A stretch of 64,000 nucleotides of DNA from Sinorhizobium sp. A49. Its GTDB lineage: Bacteria > Pseudomonadota > Alphaproteobacteria > Rhizobiales > Rhizobiaceae. The notes beneath the pieces are model-generated. The model was given only the letters and a program-made list of their open reading frames with translations. It searched no databases and had not been told where the DNA came from. The stretch covers positions 62,001 to 126,000 of the forward strand of contig NZ_MUNW01000062.1 in the NCBI RefSeq assembly GCF_002002725.1. Reading direction: 5' to 3'. Below are positions 39,660 to 48,826 of the stretch, piece after piece (the stretch's first letter is position 1; every line of letters starts with the position of its first letter). Made by a program: the position numbers and the translations under genes.

Positions 39660-39980
39660 ATGGGATGGGGCGACATCGTGCAGGTCTATTTCTTCGATTT
39701 ATACTGGGGCGACGAGCGGTTTGTCGACGAGGATGGCATCAGCCACTTCGACGAAGGTTCTGCGCTGTATTATGGTCAGCGGATTGCCGACAAGATCGGC
39801 CGCGATGCCGATTACGGATCTCTGAAGGTTCATGTGCGCTCGGGCAACGGCGAGCTGCTGGCGGTGATCGCGCCTTCCGATGGCCGTGGCCGTGAACAGG
39901 ACGCTCTGATCGGCCGCCACAGGGTGGGCGTATTGCGCCGTCCCGTCGAAGCCGTCATCGTCCTGTCCGCAGCCTGGTGA
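39660..39980 (+). CDS. DUF6894-like small protein
   Basis: 106-residue cytoplasmic protein whose core reads VYFFDLYWGDERFVDEDGIS, resembling the (Y)FFD..D......DxxG start of DUF6894-type proteins common in Rhizobiales, of unknown function. A GTG at 39678 gives the more usual family N-terminus and is a serious alternative to ATG at 39660. It ends 1 bp from the stop of the convergent MFS gene. Confidence in coding is moderate. Confidence 0.6.
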   Translation: MGWGDIVQVYFFDLYWGDERFVDEDGISHFDEGSALYYGQRIADKIGRDADYGSLKVHVRSGNGELLAVIAPSDGRGREQDALIGRHRVGVLRRPVEAVIVLSAAW

Positions 39981-41465
39981 TCAGTCAGCCGCCACGGGCC
40001 GTTGTGTCCGGGCCTTGGCGCGCGAGGATCTTCGGCCGCGCGCAAGCCGGACAGTCCTGATGCCGAAGAGCAGCGATCCGACCGAAATCACGCAAGCAAT
40101 GACAAAGACCGCCAGCAGCGCGTCGCGCATGACCGCCACCCGCGCACCTTCATCGAAGCCGCGCAGGTTGGCCGTCAGTCCGAAGACAGCCGCACCGATG
40201 GCATAACCGGCCGATTGCAGTGTCGGCAGCAGCGCCGATGTTTTGTCTCTTTCAGCCGTTGGCGACACATCCATCAGCAATTGGCTGAGGGTGCCCCAGC
40301 AGACGCCGAAACCGGCACCAATGGCAATCTGCCCGGCAAAGACCAGCCGAGGTTCGCCTGTTGCGATCGCCACCGTTAGCCCGATGAGACCGAGGCAAAG
40401 AAGGAGGGGGCCTGCCGAGATCAGTCGCTCACGCGTTTCATGCGAGCGAAGGCTAGCAACCAGGATCGCCGTCACGCTCCAGGACATCGCCATCAACGCG
40501 CTGGAGAAACCGGCCGCCGTTGGGCTGAAATCCCACAGGTGCTGCAGGCCGTAGACAAGGTAGACGGAACCGGAGGCCTGCGCCAACGGCATCAGCAGAA
40601 TGATCCAGAGGCCGGTGCCGAGCGGACGTCCGATCGCAAAGGCCCCAAGCGGCAGGATCGAATGTTCGGAGCGACGGTCGAGGTGAACGGTATTGATGAG
40701 AATAGCGATCGCCACGACCAGCAGGGCCGCCATGGCAAATCCGTTCTGAAGCATGTTCGAAACCGAGATCAGCAATATGCCGAGCCCGAATGCCATCAAC
40801 CGAAGAAGGGGAATAGATTGCGCGTTGCGCACCGGGGCCGACTGCCGCGGTACGATGGCAATGACAAGCGCGATGAAGATGGCGGCAGCGGGAATATTGA
40901 CGAAGAACGCCGCACGCCACGACCAATGTTCGGTGAGAAATCCTGAAATGAGCGGGCCGGCAAATGCCGCGCTCGCCCAGACGATAGCTTCGGCCCCGAA
41001 GACTTTCGGGACCAGTCGCGGCGGAAAGAGTTCAGGGATCAACGCATAACAAATGGCGGCGATGACGCCCTCGCCCAACCCTTGAAACAAACGTCCGACC
41101 AGAACCTGCGGCATGCTCGTTGCCAGCGTTGCAATCACGGTGCCAATGACGAACACAAGCGCTGCCGCGATCAGCGTGTTGCGGGCGCCGTAGCGCGCCT
41201 TGAGGTTGGCCGCCAGTGCGCCGCCGATGATCGCAAAGACAAGATAGAGCGTGAACGCCCAGGAGAGCAGTGCCGCTCCGCCAAACTCCTCGACTGCCGT
41301 CGGCAGCGCGGTCGAGATGAAGAACTCGTTGAAGGCAAAGAGCGCGACACCGAGGCAAAGCGTCACGGTTGCCGCCAGATGGTTGGGTTGCAACAACTCG
41401 CCCCAACGCCCCTCCGCTTCCGAATGCGGGTCGGATTGCCCAGCGTTGCGGCCGTCCTTTGTCAT
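39981..41465 (-). CDS. MFS transporter (DHA2-like multidrug exporter)
   Basis: 494-residue membrane transporter with about 14 hydrophobic segments, the size and layout of DHA2 drug exporters. It has the motif A-like loop GGALAANLKARYGARNTLIAA, LVGRLFQGLGEGVIAAICYALIPELF and HWSWRAAFFVNIPAAAIFIAL. A polar N-terminal tail precedes the first helix (LAATVTLCLGVALFAFNEFF). ATG at 41465 follows AGGA; a second ATG at 41471 is possible. It is divergent from greA, and its promoter may lie close to the greA leader. Substrate unknown. Confidence 0.88.
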   Translation of the reverse strand: MTKDGRNAGQSDPHSEAEGRWGELLQPNHLAATVTLCLGVALFAFNEFFISTALPTAVEEFGGAALLSWAFTLYLVFAIIGGALAANLKARYGARNTLIAAALVFVIGTVIATLATSMPQVLVGRLFQGLGEGVIAAICYALIPELFPPRLVPKVFGAEAIVWASAAFAGPLISGFLTEHWSWRAAFFVNIPAAAIFIALVIAIVPRQSAPVRNAQSIPLLRLMAFGLGILLISVSNMLQNGFAMAALLVVAIAILINTVHLDRRSEHSILPLGAFAIGRPLGTGLWIILLMPLAQASGSVYLVYGLQHLWDFSPTAAGFSSALMAMSWSVTAILVASLRSHETRERLISAGPLLLCLGLIGLTVAIATGEPRLVFAGQIAIGAGFGVCWGTLSQLLMDVSPTAERDKTSALLPTLQSAGYAIGAAVFGLTANLRGFDEGARVAVMRDALLAVFVIACVISVGSLLFGIRTVRLARGRRSSRAKARTQRPVAAD

Positions 41466-41676
41466 GCTCATCCTGTCATTTCCGTCTGTTCGTCGTTTCG
41501 GATATGGAACTGTTACGACCTCAACCGCGGTTGAGGTAAAGCCCAATTCTTGACGATGACGATTTTCTGAGAGCGTCTACAGGTTGCGTCCTGTGCGAAG
41601 GGGGCGGTGGATCATGGCGAAAAATCTGGCATTGGCGGTTTCCTTTCTGCTATAAGAACGGTTCGGATATTTCGGA

Positions 41677-41741
41677 CGGTTCCGGCGCTGGCGCGCCGGA
41701 GACCGTTTTCTTTTGCGTTGGCGCCGCCCCCAAGCGGCGCC
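41677..41741 (+). promoter_or_regulatory. Structured leader of greA: two consecutive hairpins
   Basis: Hairpin 1 (41677-41705) pairs TCCGGCG with CGCCGGA plus an outer CGGT/ACCG and is followed by TTTTCTTTT, like an intrinsic terminator. Hairpin 2 (41720-41741) is GGCGCCGC/GCGGCGCC with loop CCCCAA. Both lie upstream of the greA start at 41766. Premature termination here would limit greA, as in E. coli where the GraL transcript arises from the greA leader. This is an inference from structure only. Confidence 0.6.
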
Positions 41742-41765
41742 TCGTTCTTGATGAAGGACATTGAA

Positions 41766-42242
41766 ATGGTCGACAAAGTGCCGATGACACAGGGTGGATT
41801 CGTCAACCTGCAGGAGGAGCTGCGCTGGCGCCAGCAGGAAGAGCGACCACGAATCATCGAGGCCATCGCCGAAGCACGCGCGCATGGTGACCTGTCGGAA
41901 AATGCCGAATACCATGCTGCCAAGGAAGCTCAGAGCCACAACGAGGGTCGCGTCGGCGAACTCGAAGACTTCATCGCACGCGCAGAAGTCATCGACCTCT
42001 CAAAGATGTCCGGCTCGAAGATCAAGTTCGGCGCCAAGGTGAAGCTTGTCGACGAGGACACCGAGGAAGAAAAGACCTATCAGATCGTTGGCGATCAGGA
42101 AGCCGACGTGAAGGCAGGACGCATCTCGATTTCGTCGCCGATCGCCCGCGCGCTGATCGGCAAGGAAGTCGGTGATTCCATCGAAGTGAACGCGCCAGGC
42201 GGTTCAAAGGCATACGAAATCCTCGCGGTAAACTGGGGCTGA
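41766..42242 (+). CDS. greA: Transcription elongation factor GreA
   Basis: Rescues backtracked RNA polymerase by stimulating transcript cleavage through its secondary channel. The 158-residue protein has the coiled-coil N-domain ([20 protein letters not shown]) with the acidic tip [11 protein letters not shown] (two essential acidic residues) and the C-domain with [36 protein letters not shown]. Length is standard. It follows a leader with two hairpins. lpsB lies 64 bp downstream on the same strand; a weak stem GGGGCGA/TCGCCCC at 42252-42275 could attenuate read-through. Confidence 0.97.
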   Translation: MVDKVPMTQGGFVNLQEELRWRQQEERPRIIEAIAEARAHGDLSENAEYHAAKEAQSHNEGRVGELEDFIARAEVIDLSKMSGSKIKFGAKVKLVDEDTEEEKTYQIVGDQEADVKAGRISISSPIARALIGKEVGDSIEVNAPGGSKAYEILAVNWG

Positions 42243-42306
42243 TTGCCCCTCGGGGCGACGGTTCCACCTCGCCCCAATCCGCTTCTTTCAAGACATTGGT
42301 TGTCGC

Positions 42307-43383
42307 ATGCCCAAGGAGAGCGCTTCCGTGGCCGATATCCGGGACGTCGAGGTCATCGCTCCCAATTTCAAGCGGCGCCTCTCGGGCGTTACCTCGACCA
42401 TTATCCAACTGATTCCGATCCAGCGCGCGCTGGGTCAGAAGATTGCGGTGCTTGGCCCGGGTCTTCCCGAGAGCCTGCCGTCGATCCGGTTTCTCGATCT
42501 CCTCCATCTCTGGAAAGCACCTCAGGGCCGGCGTTGTCGCGTCTGGCACGCGCGCCGCAATGTCGAGATGTTGCCGGCGATCATCCTGCGCGATCTCTTG
42601 CGCATGAAGTTGAAGATCGCCTTCACCTCGGCATCGCAACGCCGGCATACCGGCTGGAGCAAGTTTCTGATCGGACGGATGGATGCGGTGATCGCGACCA
42701 GTGGCAAGACCGCCGCCTATCTCGAAGTGCCGAACGACGTCATCCTCCACGGAATTGACACCAAGCGGTTCCGCCCTGCTGTCGACCCGGCTCAAGCGAA
42801 AACGGCCCTTGACGTCGACCCGGCGCAAAAGTTCGTCGGCTGCTTCGGACGGGTCCGCCGGCAGAAGGGCACGGATCTTTTCGTCGACAGCATGATTGCC
42901 CTCCTGCCCTGCCGCCCCGGCTGGAGCGCGATCGTTGCCGGCCGTGCCACTGGGCCGCACGTGGCGTTTGAAAACGAGCTCAAGGAACGCGTTGCAAAAG
43001 CCGGGCTTGCCGAGCGTATCCTGTTCGTCGGTGAGCACACCAACATTCCGGACTGGTACCGGGCGCTTGATCTTTTCGTTGCGCCGCAGCGCTGGGAGGG
43101 TTTCGGCCTGACGCCGCTTGAGGCCATGGCCACGGGCGTTCCCGTCGTCGCCACGGATGTCGGCGCATTTTCCGAGCTGGTCGCGAGCGGCACGATGGAA
43201 ACCGGCACGATCGTGCCGGCCGACAACCTTCAGGCCATGGTCGAAGCGACGGCCGCCTTCATGGATGATGACAGGCGGCGCACAGCGGCGGGTGCGAATG
43301 GCCTTGCACGCACCGCCACCTCGTTTGCGATCGAAGGTGAAGCCGGCGCCATCAACCGGGTGTACGAGCGGCTGATGCGCTGA
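42307..43383 (+). CDS. lpsB: LPS core glycosyltransferase, LpsB-like (family 4)
   Basis: 358-residue GT-B glycosyltransferase of family 4 that adds a sugar (mannose in S. meliloti LpsB) to the LPS core. C-terminal nucleotide-sugar site: CFGRVRRQKGTDLFVDSM and RWEGFGLTPLEAMATGVPVVATDVGAFSE (E-x7-E type). The position directly downstream of greA matches the S. meliloti lpsB locus, where the gene is needed for a normal LPS core and effective nodules, as I recall. It converges with lpsE (20 bp apart). Confidence 0.9.
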   Translation: MPKESASVADIRDVEVIAPNFKRRLSGVTSTIIQLIPIQRALGQKIAVLGPGLPESLPSIRFLDLLHLWKAPQGRRCRVWHARRNVEMLPAIILRDLLRMKLKIAFTSASQRRHTGWSKFLIGRMDAVIATSGKTAAYLEVPNDVILHGIDTKRFRPAVDPAQAKTALDVDPAQKFVGCFGRVRRQKGTDLFVDSMIALLPCRPGWSAIVAGRATGPHVAFENELKERVAKAGLAERILFVGEHTNIPDWYRALDLFVAPQRWEGFGLTPLEAMATGVPVVATDVGAFSELVASGTMETGTIVPADNLQAMVEATAAFMDDDRRRTAAGANGLARTATSFAIEGEAGAINRVYERLMR

Positions 43384-43403
43384 CCGCCGGCGCGGTCAGG
43401 CGG

Positions 43404-44426
43404 CTATTTCCTTGAGGAGAACAGCTTCATATACGCGTCGGTGATTGCTTGCTTCGAGAACTGATTCATCAGCGTTTCGTGGCCGCGTTCCGCCAGGCGC
43501 AAGCCGAGTTGACGGTCGTTTGCGATGCGCTCGATGGCGCGGCCGAAACCCTCGGCATCGCCGATATCGACCATCAGGCCGTTTTCACCGTCACGCATGA
43601 ACCATTGCGGACCTTCTGAGCGGCTGGAAACGACCGGCGTCCCTTGCGCCCAGGATTCGAGAACGACATTGCCAAGCGGTTCGTGGCTCGACGCCATGAC
43701 GAAGATGTCGGCGGCGGCCAGGAACGGACGCACGTCTTTCTGCCACCCGGCGAAGCGAATACGGTTTGTCACACCGAGGTCCGCGGCAAGCTTTTCCAGG
43801 TTTTCGCGCTGCTCGCCATCGCCGATCAGCCAGAGATGCACATCCGGCACCTTTGCGATCGCCTCGATCAAGGTATGGAAACCTTTGCGCGGAACGAAGC
43901 GCCCCATCGACATCACCACCGGAACATTCTCCGGCGTGTCGAGCGTCGTGCGGTCGACGGCGGCGACACGTTCGGTGTTGGTGAAGTTGGAGATCACTTC
44001 GACATCGCGCTTCCAGCCGATGTTGCGCACATGTTCGGCGATACCCGGCGTGTTGCAGACGAGGCAGTCGGTGTTGCGGAAATAGTCGAGACGGAGCGGA
44101 TAGTCGCCGAGCCGCGAGATCTTGATGCATCCCTTGTAGTTCGGCATCAGCCGGCTCGCGCGCGGCATCCACGCGAACAACGCGTCCGGCTTCTCGCGCC
44201 GCGCCATGCTGCTGACCTTCATCGGCAGCAGGATTCGGTCGAGCGAGAGGTTGCGGAAATTGCTTTCGACAATGTGGGTCGCGCGTTCGATGTCCTTGCG
44301 CCAGATTCGCCCCGGACGAATGACCGCAGTCTGCTCGACGCCGCGCTCAGCCAAGGAGTTGACGAGATGGACGAAAAAGCGCTCAGCGCCGCCGTCCTTG
44401 CCAAAGTGGTAGTGCATAACTTTCAT
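43404..44426 (-). CDS. lpsE: LPS core glycosyltransferase, LpsE-like (family 4)
   Basis: 340-residue GT-B enzyme beginning MKVMHYHFGKDGGAERFFVH, with SMGRFVPRKGFHTLIEAIA and SSHEPLGNVVLESWAQGTPVVSSRSEGPQWF (nucleotide-sugar motif with E-x7-like acidic pair). The place next to lpsB and lpsD suggests work on the same LPS core oligosaccharide. It is second in the lpsD-lpsE unit, 7 bp after lpsD. The gene name follows recalled S. meliloti order. Confidence 0.85.
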   Translation of the reverse strand: MKVMHYHFGKDGGAERFFVHLVNSLAERGVEQTAVIRPGRIWRKDIERATHIVESNFRNLSLDRILLPMKVSSMARREKPDALFAWMPRASRLMPNYKGCIKISRLGDYPLRLDYFRNTDCLVCNTPGIAEHVRNIGWKRDVEVISNFTNTERVAAVDRTTLDTPENVPVVMSMGRFVPRKGFHTLIEAIAKVPDVHLWLIGDGEQRENLEKLAADLGVTNRIRFAGWQKDVRPFLAAADIFVMASSHEPLGNVVLESWAQGTPVVSSRSEGPQWFMRDGENGLMVDIGDAEGFGRAIERIANDRQLGLRLAERGHETLMNQFSKQAITDAYMKLFSSRK

Positions 44427-44433
44427 GGGAACC

Positions 44434-45255
44434 TCACGGCTGCCGGCGCTGCCGATCCATGTCGTCATGGTTCGGATGGCGCTTCAGCGCGTGCCTCTGA
44501 TAGATTTTTGCGGCGGTCAGGAATGCGTAGACGGCTCCGGTCATGGCCTCGATGAAGCCCGGAAAGCCGCAACGCCAAAGACCGTTGCGGAAGTAGAGAC
44601 GATAGAAATAAAGCGGTGGGCTCGCCAGCATCTTGTATGGCCGCGGCGGCTGACCGGCGGCGAATTGCTGATCGGCCTTCAGCGTCGAGTACTTGTTTTC
44701 CTTCAGAATCTGCTCGTCGATGACGAGCGGTCGATAATGAAGCAGGCTGCCCTTGCGGGCGACGCCCACCTGACCGTCCGGCACGATGCCCTCGTGGACC
44801 TTCTGGTTGAGGTCGTAGCGTCCCCTGCCCTTGCGGATCAGACGAAGATTGCGGCGCTCATGCACACGCTCCGGCGTATAGCCATAGCCGATCAGGTATG
44901 GGCGGCGCGCCACGCGCCAGCCGACGGTCTCGGCAGTGGCATCGAGAAGCGAGGGCAGAAGCGCCTTCAGCGGTTCATCCAGACGCTCGTCGGAATCGAT
45001 GTTGAAGCACCATGGCTGCGTGCATTGGTCCAGCGCGAACTGCTTCTGGCCGGCATAACCCCGCCATGGCTCGTGCATGAAGCGGATCGGCCACCCCTTG
45101 TCGACGAAGGATTGCACGAGGGCGGCTGTACCATCCGTCGACCCGGAATCGACGATGACGATCTCGGCGCACTGCTCGAGGCTCTCGATGCAGTTGCCGA
45201 GATAGGCCTCTTCATTCTGGCAGATGATGAAGGCGGAAAGCGGAAGTTTGCTCAT
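44434..45255 (-). CDS. lpsD: LPS core glycosyltransferase, LpsD-like (family 2)
   Basis: 273-residue GT-A glycosyltransferase of family 2. N-terminal LSAFIICQNEEAYLGNCIES, then the DxD-like EIVIVDSGSTDGTAAL, FNIDSDERLD and a conserved KVHEGI, followed by a hydrophobic C-terminal stretch (GAVYAFLTAAKIYQRHALKR) that may attach it to the inner membrane face. ATG at 45255 chosen over an in-frame GTG at 45267. It heads the unit with lpsE on the minus strand. In S. meliloti a further gene, lpsC, is remembered here, and I do not see it in this window. Confidence 0.85.
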   Translation of the reverse strand: MSKLPLSAFIICQNEEAYLGNCIESLEQCAEIVIVDSGSTDGTAALVQSFVDKGWPIRFMHEPWRGYAGQKQFALDQCTQPWCFNIDSDERLDEPLKALLPSLLDATAETVGWRVARRPYLIGYGYTPERVHERRNLRLIRKGRGRYDLNQKVHEGIVPDGQVGVARKGSLLHYRPLVIDEQILKENKYSTLKADQQFAAGQPPRPYKMLASPPLYFYRLYFRNGLWRCGFPGFIEAMTGAVYAFLTAAKIYQRHALKRHPNHDDMDRQRRQP

Positions 45256-45338
45256 GGATGACGCCACTCAACTCCGGTCGTGTCTGCGTTCTCCAAGGGA
45301 GCCTCGCTGCCGTTGCGGATCCTTAAAATCTCCGGATC

Positions 45339-45809
45339 CTAGATCTGGACCAGCCCGATATCCTTGACCTGACGAATGGTCAACATCGTGCGCACCGTAT
45401 CGACCCGTTCGTTGGCGGTCAAAACCTCGATGACGAAATCCTGAAACGCCGTCAGGTTCTCCGCGACGCAGTGAAGCAGAAAGTCACTTTCCCCCGAGAC
45501 GGTCCATGCCTGGCGCACGATCTGCCATTCGGCCGTTGCCGCGGCGAACGCCTTGAGGTCTGCCTCCGACTGCCGCTTCAGGCCGACCATGCAGAACGCG
45601 ACGAGATCGAATCCGAGCGCCGGCGCATTCAGAAGCGCGTGATAACCCTTGATAACGCCGGTTTCCTCAAGCTTGCGCACCCGTCTGAGACAGGGCGGCG
45701 CCGAAATGCCGACGCGTTGCGCGAGGTCCACATTGGTCATCCTGCCGTCACGCTGGAGCTCGCGAAGGATCTTGAGATCGATTGCGTCGAGCTCGACTTG
45801 TTTCGTCAT
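45339..45809 (-). CDS. lrp: Lrp/AsnC-family transcriptional regulator
   Basis: 156-residue regulator with the N-terminal HTH (DLKILRELQRDGRMTNVDL and AQRVGISAPPCLRRVRKLE) and the C-terminal RAM ligand domain (VAFCMVGLKRQSEADLKAF, DFLLHCVAENLTAFQDFVIE). It senses amino acids and controls their metabolism in other bacteria. It lies just upstream of lpsD on the same strand; its region is followed by a large gap and then the methyltransferase gene. Ligand unknown. Confidence 0.95.
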   Translation of the reverse strand: MTKQVELDAIDLKILRELQRDGRMTNVDLAQRVGISAPPCLRRVRKLEETGVIKGYHALLNAPALGFDLVAFCMVGLKRQSEADLKAFAAATAEWQIVRQAWTVSGESDFLLHCVAENLTAFQDFVIEVLTANERVDTVRTMLTIRQVKDIGLVQI

Positions 45810-46432
45810 GAAGGTTCGTCCTTTTCACAAAGTGACTTTGGCGTGGGGCAAAGCCTGGCAGGAGTATCTTTGTCTGGATTGCCGGTAGGTTATGGTCACC
45901 GGGCCGATTGTGTCAGGTTAGCCACCGAGTTGTCCGATGGTCCGCCGTCCGTTCAGGCTGCACGGGATGATCGACATTGTATCTGTAGCTTCGTCTGAAC
46001 CATGCACTGTCGCTGTGCAATCTTTCGCGACGCAGAGGCGCATGGAGGCGGTTCCGTTCCGCGTCCACGGCGAGGCAATTCTTCCGTCGTGAATTGACGC
46101 ACGTGGCGAGTTCGCGGTCGAGCCAAACGCGGCTTGCATTCAACCCCATATGCCTCTCCAGCAAAGTGAATCCGCGTGAAATATCGCCAAACAGGTCGGA
46201 CAACAAGCATCTGCACCCACTATTCGCGGGAAAAGCAGCGTTTAGCTATGCTCGGGCCGGCTTAACCGCATCTCGACAGCACGCGTGGAGAAAATCCGCC
46301 CGTGATCCGGAGGCTCTCGTCGCTCCTTGTCTTTCCGTCTCGTACATGAAGGAGTACTGATTTTAGATCGGCGGCATCGCTCCGTGGAGCTGTCTCGTCG
46401 ACGGGATCCGCAGGAAATGGGAGGCGTGGCAG
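45810..46432. other. Intergenic region between lrp and the methyltransferase gene, no gene recognised
   Basis: 623 bp, far longer than its neighbours. Two overlapping minus-strand frames (45913-46206 and 45953-46216) have no ribosome-binding site or motif. Probably part of the segment that separates lrp from trxB. Confidence 0.45.
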
Positions 46433-47296
46433 GTGTCGATAATCGACCACATCGACGGCAAGGCCTTCGTGCGAACCGAAACGGTTCCGTGTTTTCTGTG
46501 CGCTCGCTCCCACGCGTCACGGGTTATCCGTGCGCGTTTCGGAATGACCGCAATGGTCGCCGAGTGTGTTGACTGTCGCCTCGCTTACCAGACGCCGCGC
46601 CCGTCGCAGGAGGCTTTCATCGCCTATATGAATTGGCGGTGGTCGTCGGCGGGCGGCTACGTCACCGACAATCCTCAACAGCGCGATGTTGCCCGCCGTC
46701 AGATGGCGATTGTTTCGGCCCGGCATCCTTCGCCAGGGCATTTGCTGGATTTCGGCGCCGGATCGGGAACCTTCGTCAAGGCAGCCCTTGACGCGGGCTG
46801 GCAAGCCGCGGGCGTCGAACACAGTCCTGTCGCCTTGCAAAAGGCCAGCGACGATTGTGGCGTGAACCTCTCGATGGACGTTCCCGACGGATGGTTCGAT
46901 GTCATTACACTCTGGGACGTTATCGAGCACCTGAAGGATCCGCTCCCGCTCCTCACGCGTCTGAACGGTTGCCTGAAGCCGGGCGGCACGTTGATTGTTG
47001 AAACCGGAAACTACGAAAGCTGGATGCGCATCGCTCAGGGGGACCAGTGGGGGCTCTATCTGCTCGACCACCACTATTATTTTTCACCAGCAAGCCTTGA
47101 GGAAACGCTTCACCGCGCCGGATTCGTGGATTTCCAGTTGCTGCCTGCAAAGTCAGTCAGGCCACGATGGCGGGGGCTTCTTCGTCGGCCGCTGAAAGCC
47201 GTCCGTTCGTGGCGCATCTGGAAGGAAGCGAGACGGACCTGGCTCGATCATGCCGGCATGCATGAAATGATTGCCGCAGTGAGGAGGCCCTCTTGA
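46433..47296 (+). CDS. Class I SAM-dependent methyltransferase with N-terminal zinc-ribbon-like motif
   Basis: 287-residue protein starting at GTG. The N-terminus has paired CxxC motifs (PCFLC at 19-23; CVDC at 45-48), a zinc-ribbon arrangement found in a large class of sugar- or small-molecule methyltransferases. The Rossmann domain has LLDFGAGSGTFVKAALDAGW (motif I) and FDVITLWDVIEHLKDP (motif IV). C-terminal YYFSPASLEETLHRAGF is typical of this family. Its substrate is unknown; association with LPS or O-antigen genes is common for this type. It appears inserted between lrp and trxB relative to the order I recall for S. meliloti. Confidence 0.82.
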   Translation: MSIIDHIDGKAFVRTETVPCFLCARSHASRVIRARFGMTAMVAECVDCRLAYQTPRPSQEAFIAYMNWRWSSAGGYVTDNPQQRDVARRQMAIVSARHPSPGHLLDFGAGSGTFVKAALDAGWQAAGVEHSPVALQKASDDCGVNLSMDVPDGWFDVITLWDVIEHLKDPLPLLTRLNGCLKPGGTLIVETGNYESWMRIAQGDQWGLYLLDHHYYFSPASLEETLHRAGFVDFQLLPAKSVRPRWRGLLRRPLKAVRSWRIWKEARRTWLDHAGMHEMIAAVRRPS

Positions 47297-47747
47297 ACGA
47301 CGTGGCCGTCAAGCGAACGGGAATGCCTTGAGCAGCCTGTCGAGCGTTTCCGTGGAGGGCACGGCTGGCGCATAGTCTGTCTTTTGCACACCTGTTGAAG
47401 CAGCGCCCGTCAGGAGCCGTTGCAGCCGACAATGACGATTGGCTTCGGCGTCGCTCGCCCGGAAAATTGCGCTCGTTCAATTGGAGAAGTGTACCATTGT
47501 CCATCGCAAGATCCGGCCATTGCCTGGCGCCATCACGTGCTTGTGACTTGTGCAGCTGCGGTGCAAGCGGTGCAAAAATGCCCGATCTGGTGTCAAATCG
47601 CCTCACAGGGCTCAAGCACTTGTGTGTATTGCCGCTGCCGCCCTTGAAACTCCCCGGGGGGAATCCCTAAAGTATGGCACTATTTGCCCATGATGTAACG
47701 GAACCGGATATGGCCCCGCGGCCGCCCGGTGAGCGAAGGACAAGACC
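47297..47747. other. Intergenic region upstream of trxB, no gene recognised
   Basis: 451 bp with no supported frame. The end carries the trxB promoter region and a GAAGGAC ribosome-binding site, but no clear -35/-10 could be assigned. Confidence 0.45.
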
Positions 47748-48722
47748 ATGACCGCCCGCCACGTAAAAGTGCTGATCATCGGCTCCGGCCCTGCCGGTTA
47801 CACCGCTGCCATCTACACGGCACGGGCGATGCTCGAACCGGTTCTGATCGCCGGCATGGAACAGGGCGGCCAGTTGATGATTACCACCGATGTGGAGAAC
47901 TATCCGGGCTACGCCGATCCGGTCCAGGGTCCCTGGATGATGGAGCAGATGCTGAAGCAGGCGACGCATGTCGGTGCCGAGATCGTCAACGATCTGGTCA
48001 CGGATGTCGACCTTTCCGTTCGCCCCTTCCGCGTCAAGACCGACAGCGGCAACGATTGGACGGCCGACGCCCTGATCATTGCCACCGGCGCCAAGGCAAA
48101 GTGGCTCGGGATCGAAACCGAGCCGACCTTCATGGGTTTCGGCGTTTCGGCCTGTGCCACCTGCGACGGGTTCTTCTATCGCAACAAGGACGTCATCGTC
48201 GTCGGCGGCGGCAATTCTGCCGTTGAAGAGGCGCTTTATCTCTCGAACCTCGCAAAGACGGTCACGGTCGTCCACCGCCGCGATTCATTCCGCGCCGAAA
48301 AGATCCTGCAGGAGCGCCTGTTCGCCAAGCCCAACGTCAAGATCATCTGGGATCACGAAGTCGTCGAGTATCTGGGCACGGCCCCCAAGCCGCCAATGCC
48401 GGCGTCGGTCAATGGCGTCAAGCTGCGCAACACCAAGACGGGTGAATTGAGCGACATGGTGACGGATGGCGTCTTCGTTGCGATCGGCCACGCTCCGGCC
48501 GTCGAGTTGTTCAAGGGCAAGCTTCGGCAAAAGTCGAACGGCTATCTCTGGACGGCAGCTGATTCGACCGCGACGGACGTGCCCGGCGTTTTTGCCGCAG
48601 GCGACGTGACCGACGATATCTATCGCCAGGCAGTGACCGCTGCCGGCATGGGCTGCATGGCAGCGCTCGAGGCCGAGAAATACCTGGCGGGTCATATGCC
48701 CGTCGCAATTGCAGCCGAATAG
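47748..48722 (+). CDS. trxB: Thioredoxin-disulfide reductase
   Basis: NADPH-dependent flavoenzyme that reduces thioredoxin. The 324-residue protein has FAD motif IIGSGPAGYTAAIYTARA, the redox-active CATC within VSACATCDGFFYRN, the NADPH motif IVVGGGNSAVEEALYL and the C-terminal GVFAAGDVTDDIYRQAVTAAG. Length and all motifs match TrxB. It is followed by lsrB on the same strand, an order recalled from S. meliloti, where LsrB is linked to oxidative stress responses. Confidence 0.97.
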   Translation: MTARHVKVLIIGSGPAGYTAAIYTARAMLEPVLIAGMEQGGQLMITTDVENYPGYADPVQGPWMMEQMLKQATHVGAEIVNDLVTDVDLSVRPFRVKTDSGNDWTADALIIATGAKAKWLGIETEPTFMGFGVSACATCDGFFYRNKDVIVVGGGNSAVEEALYLSNLAKTVTVVHRRDSFRAEKILQERLFAKPNVKIIWDHEVVEYLGTAPKPPMPASVNGVKLRNTKTGELSDMVTDGVFVAIGHAPAVELFKGKLRQKSNGYLWTAADSTATDVPGVFAAGDVTDDIYRQAVTAAGMGCMAALEAEKYLAGHMPVAIAAE

Positions 48723-48826
48723 AAGCTGCGAATCGGGAGGCATCCCGCAAGGAGCCTTTCCCGTGTGGGAACAGATACATCAGCCGCACCCGGAGGACAT
48801 GATCCCGTCCCCCGGGGTGGTTTCAT

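Noticed and set aside
45913-46216. Overlapping minus-strand frames between lrp and the methyltransferase gene
   Set aside because: No ribosome-binding site or family features; two frames compete with each other.
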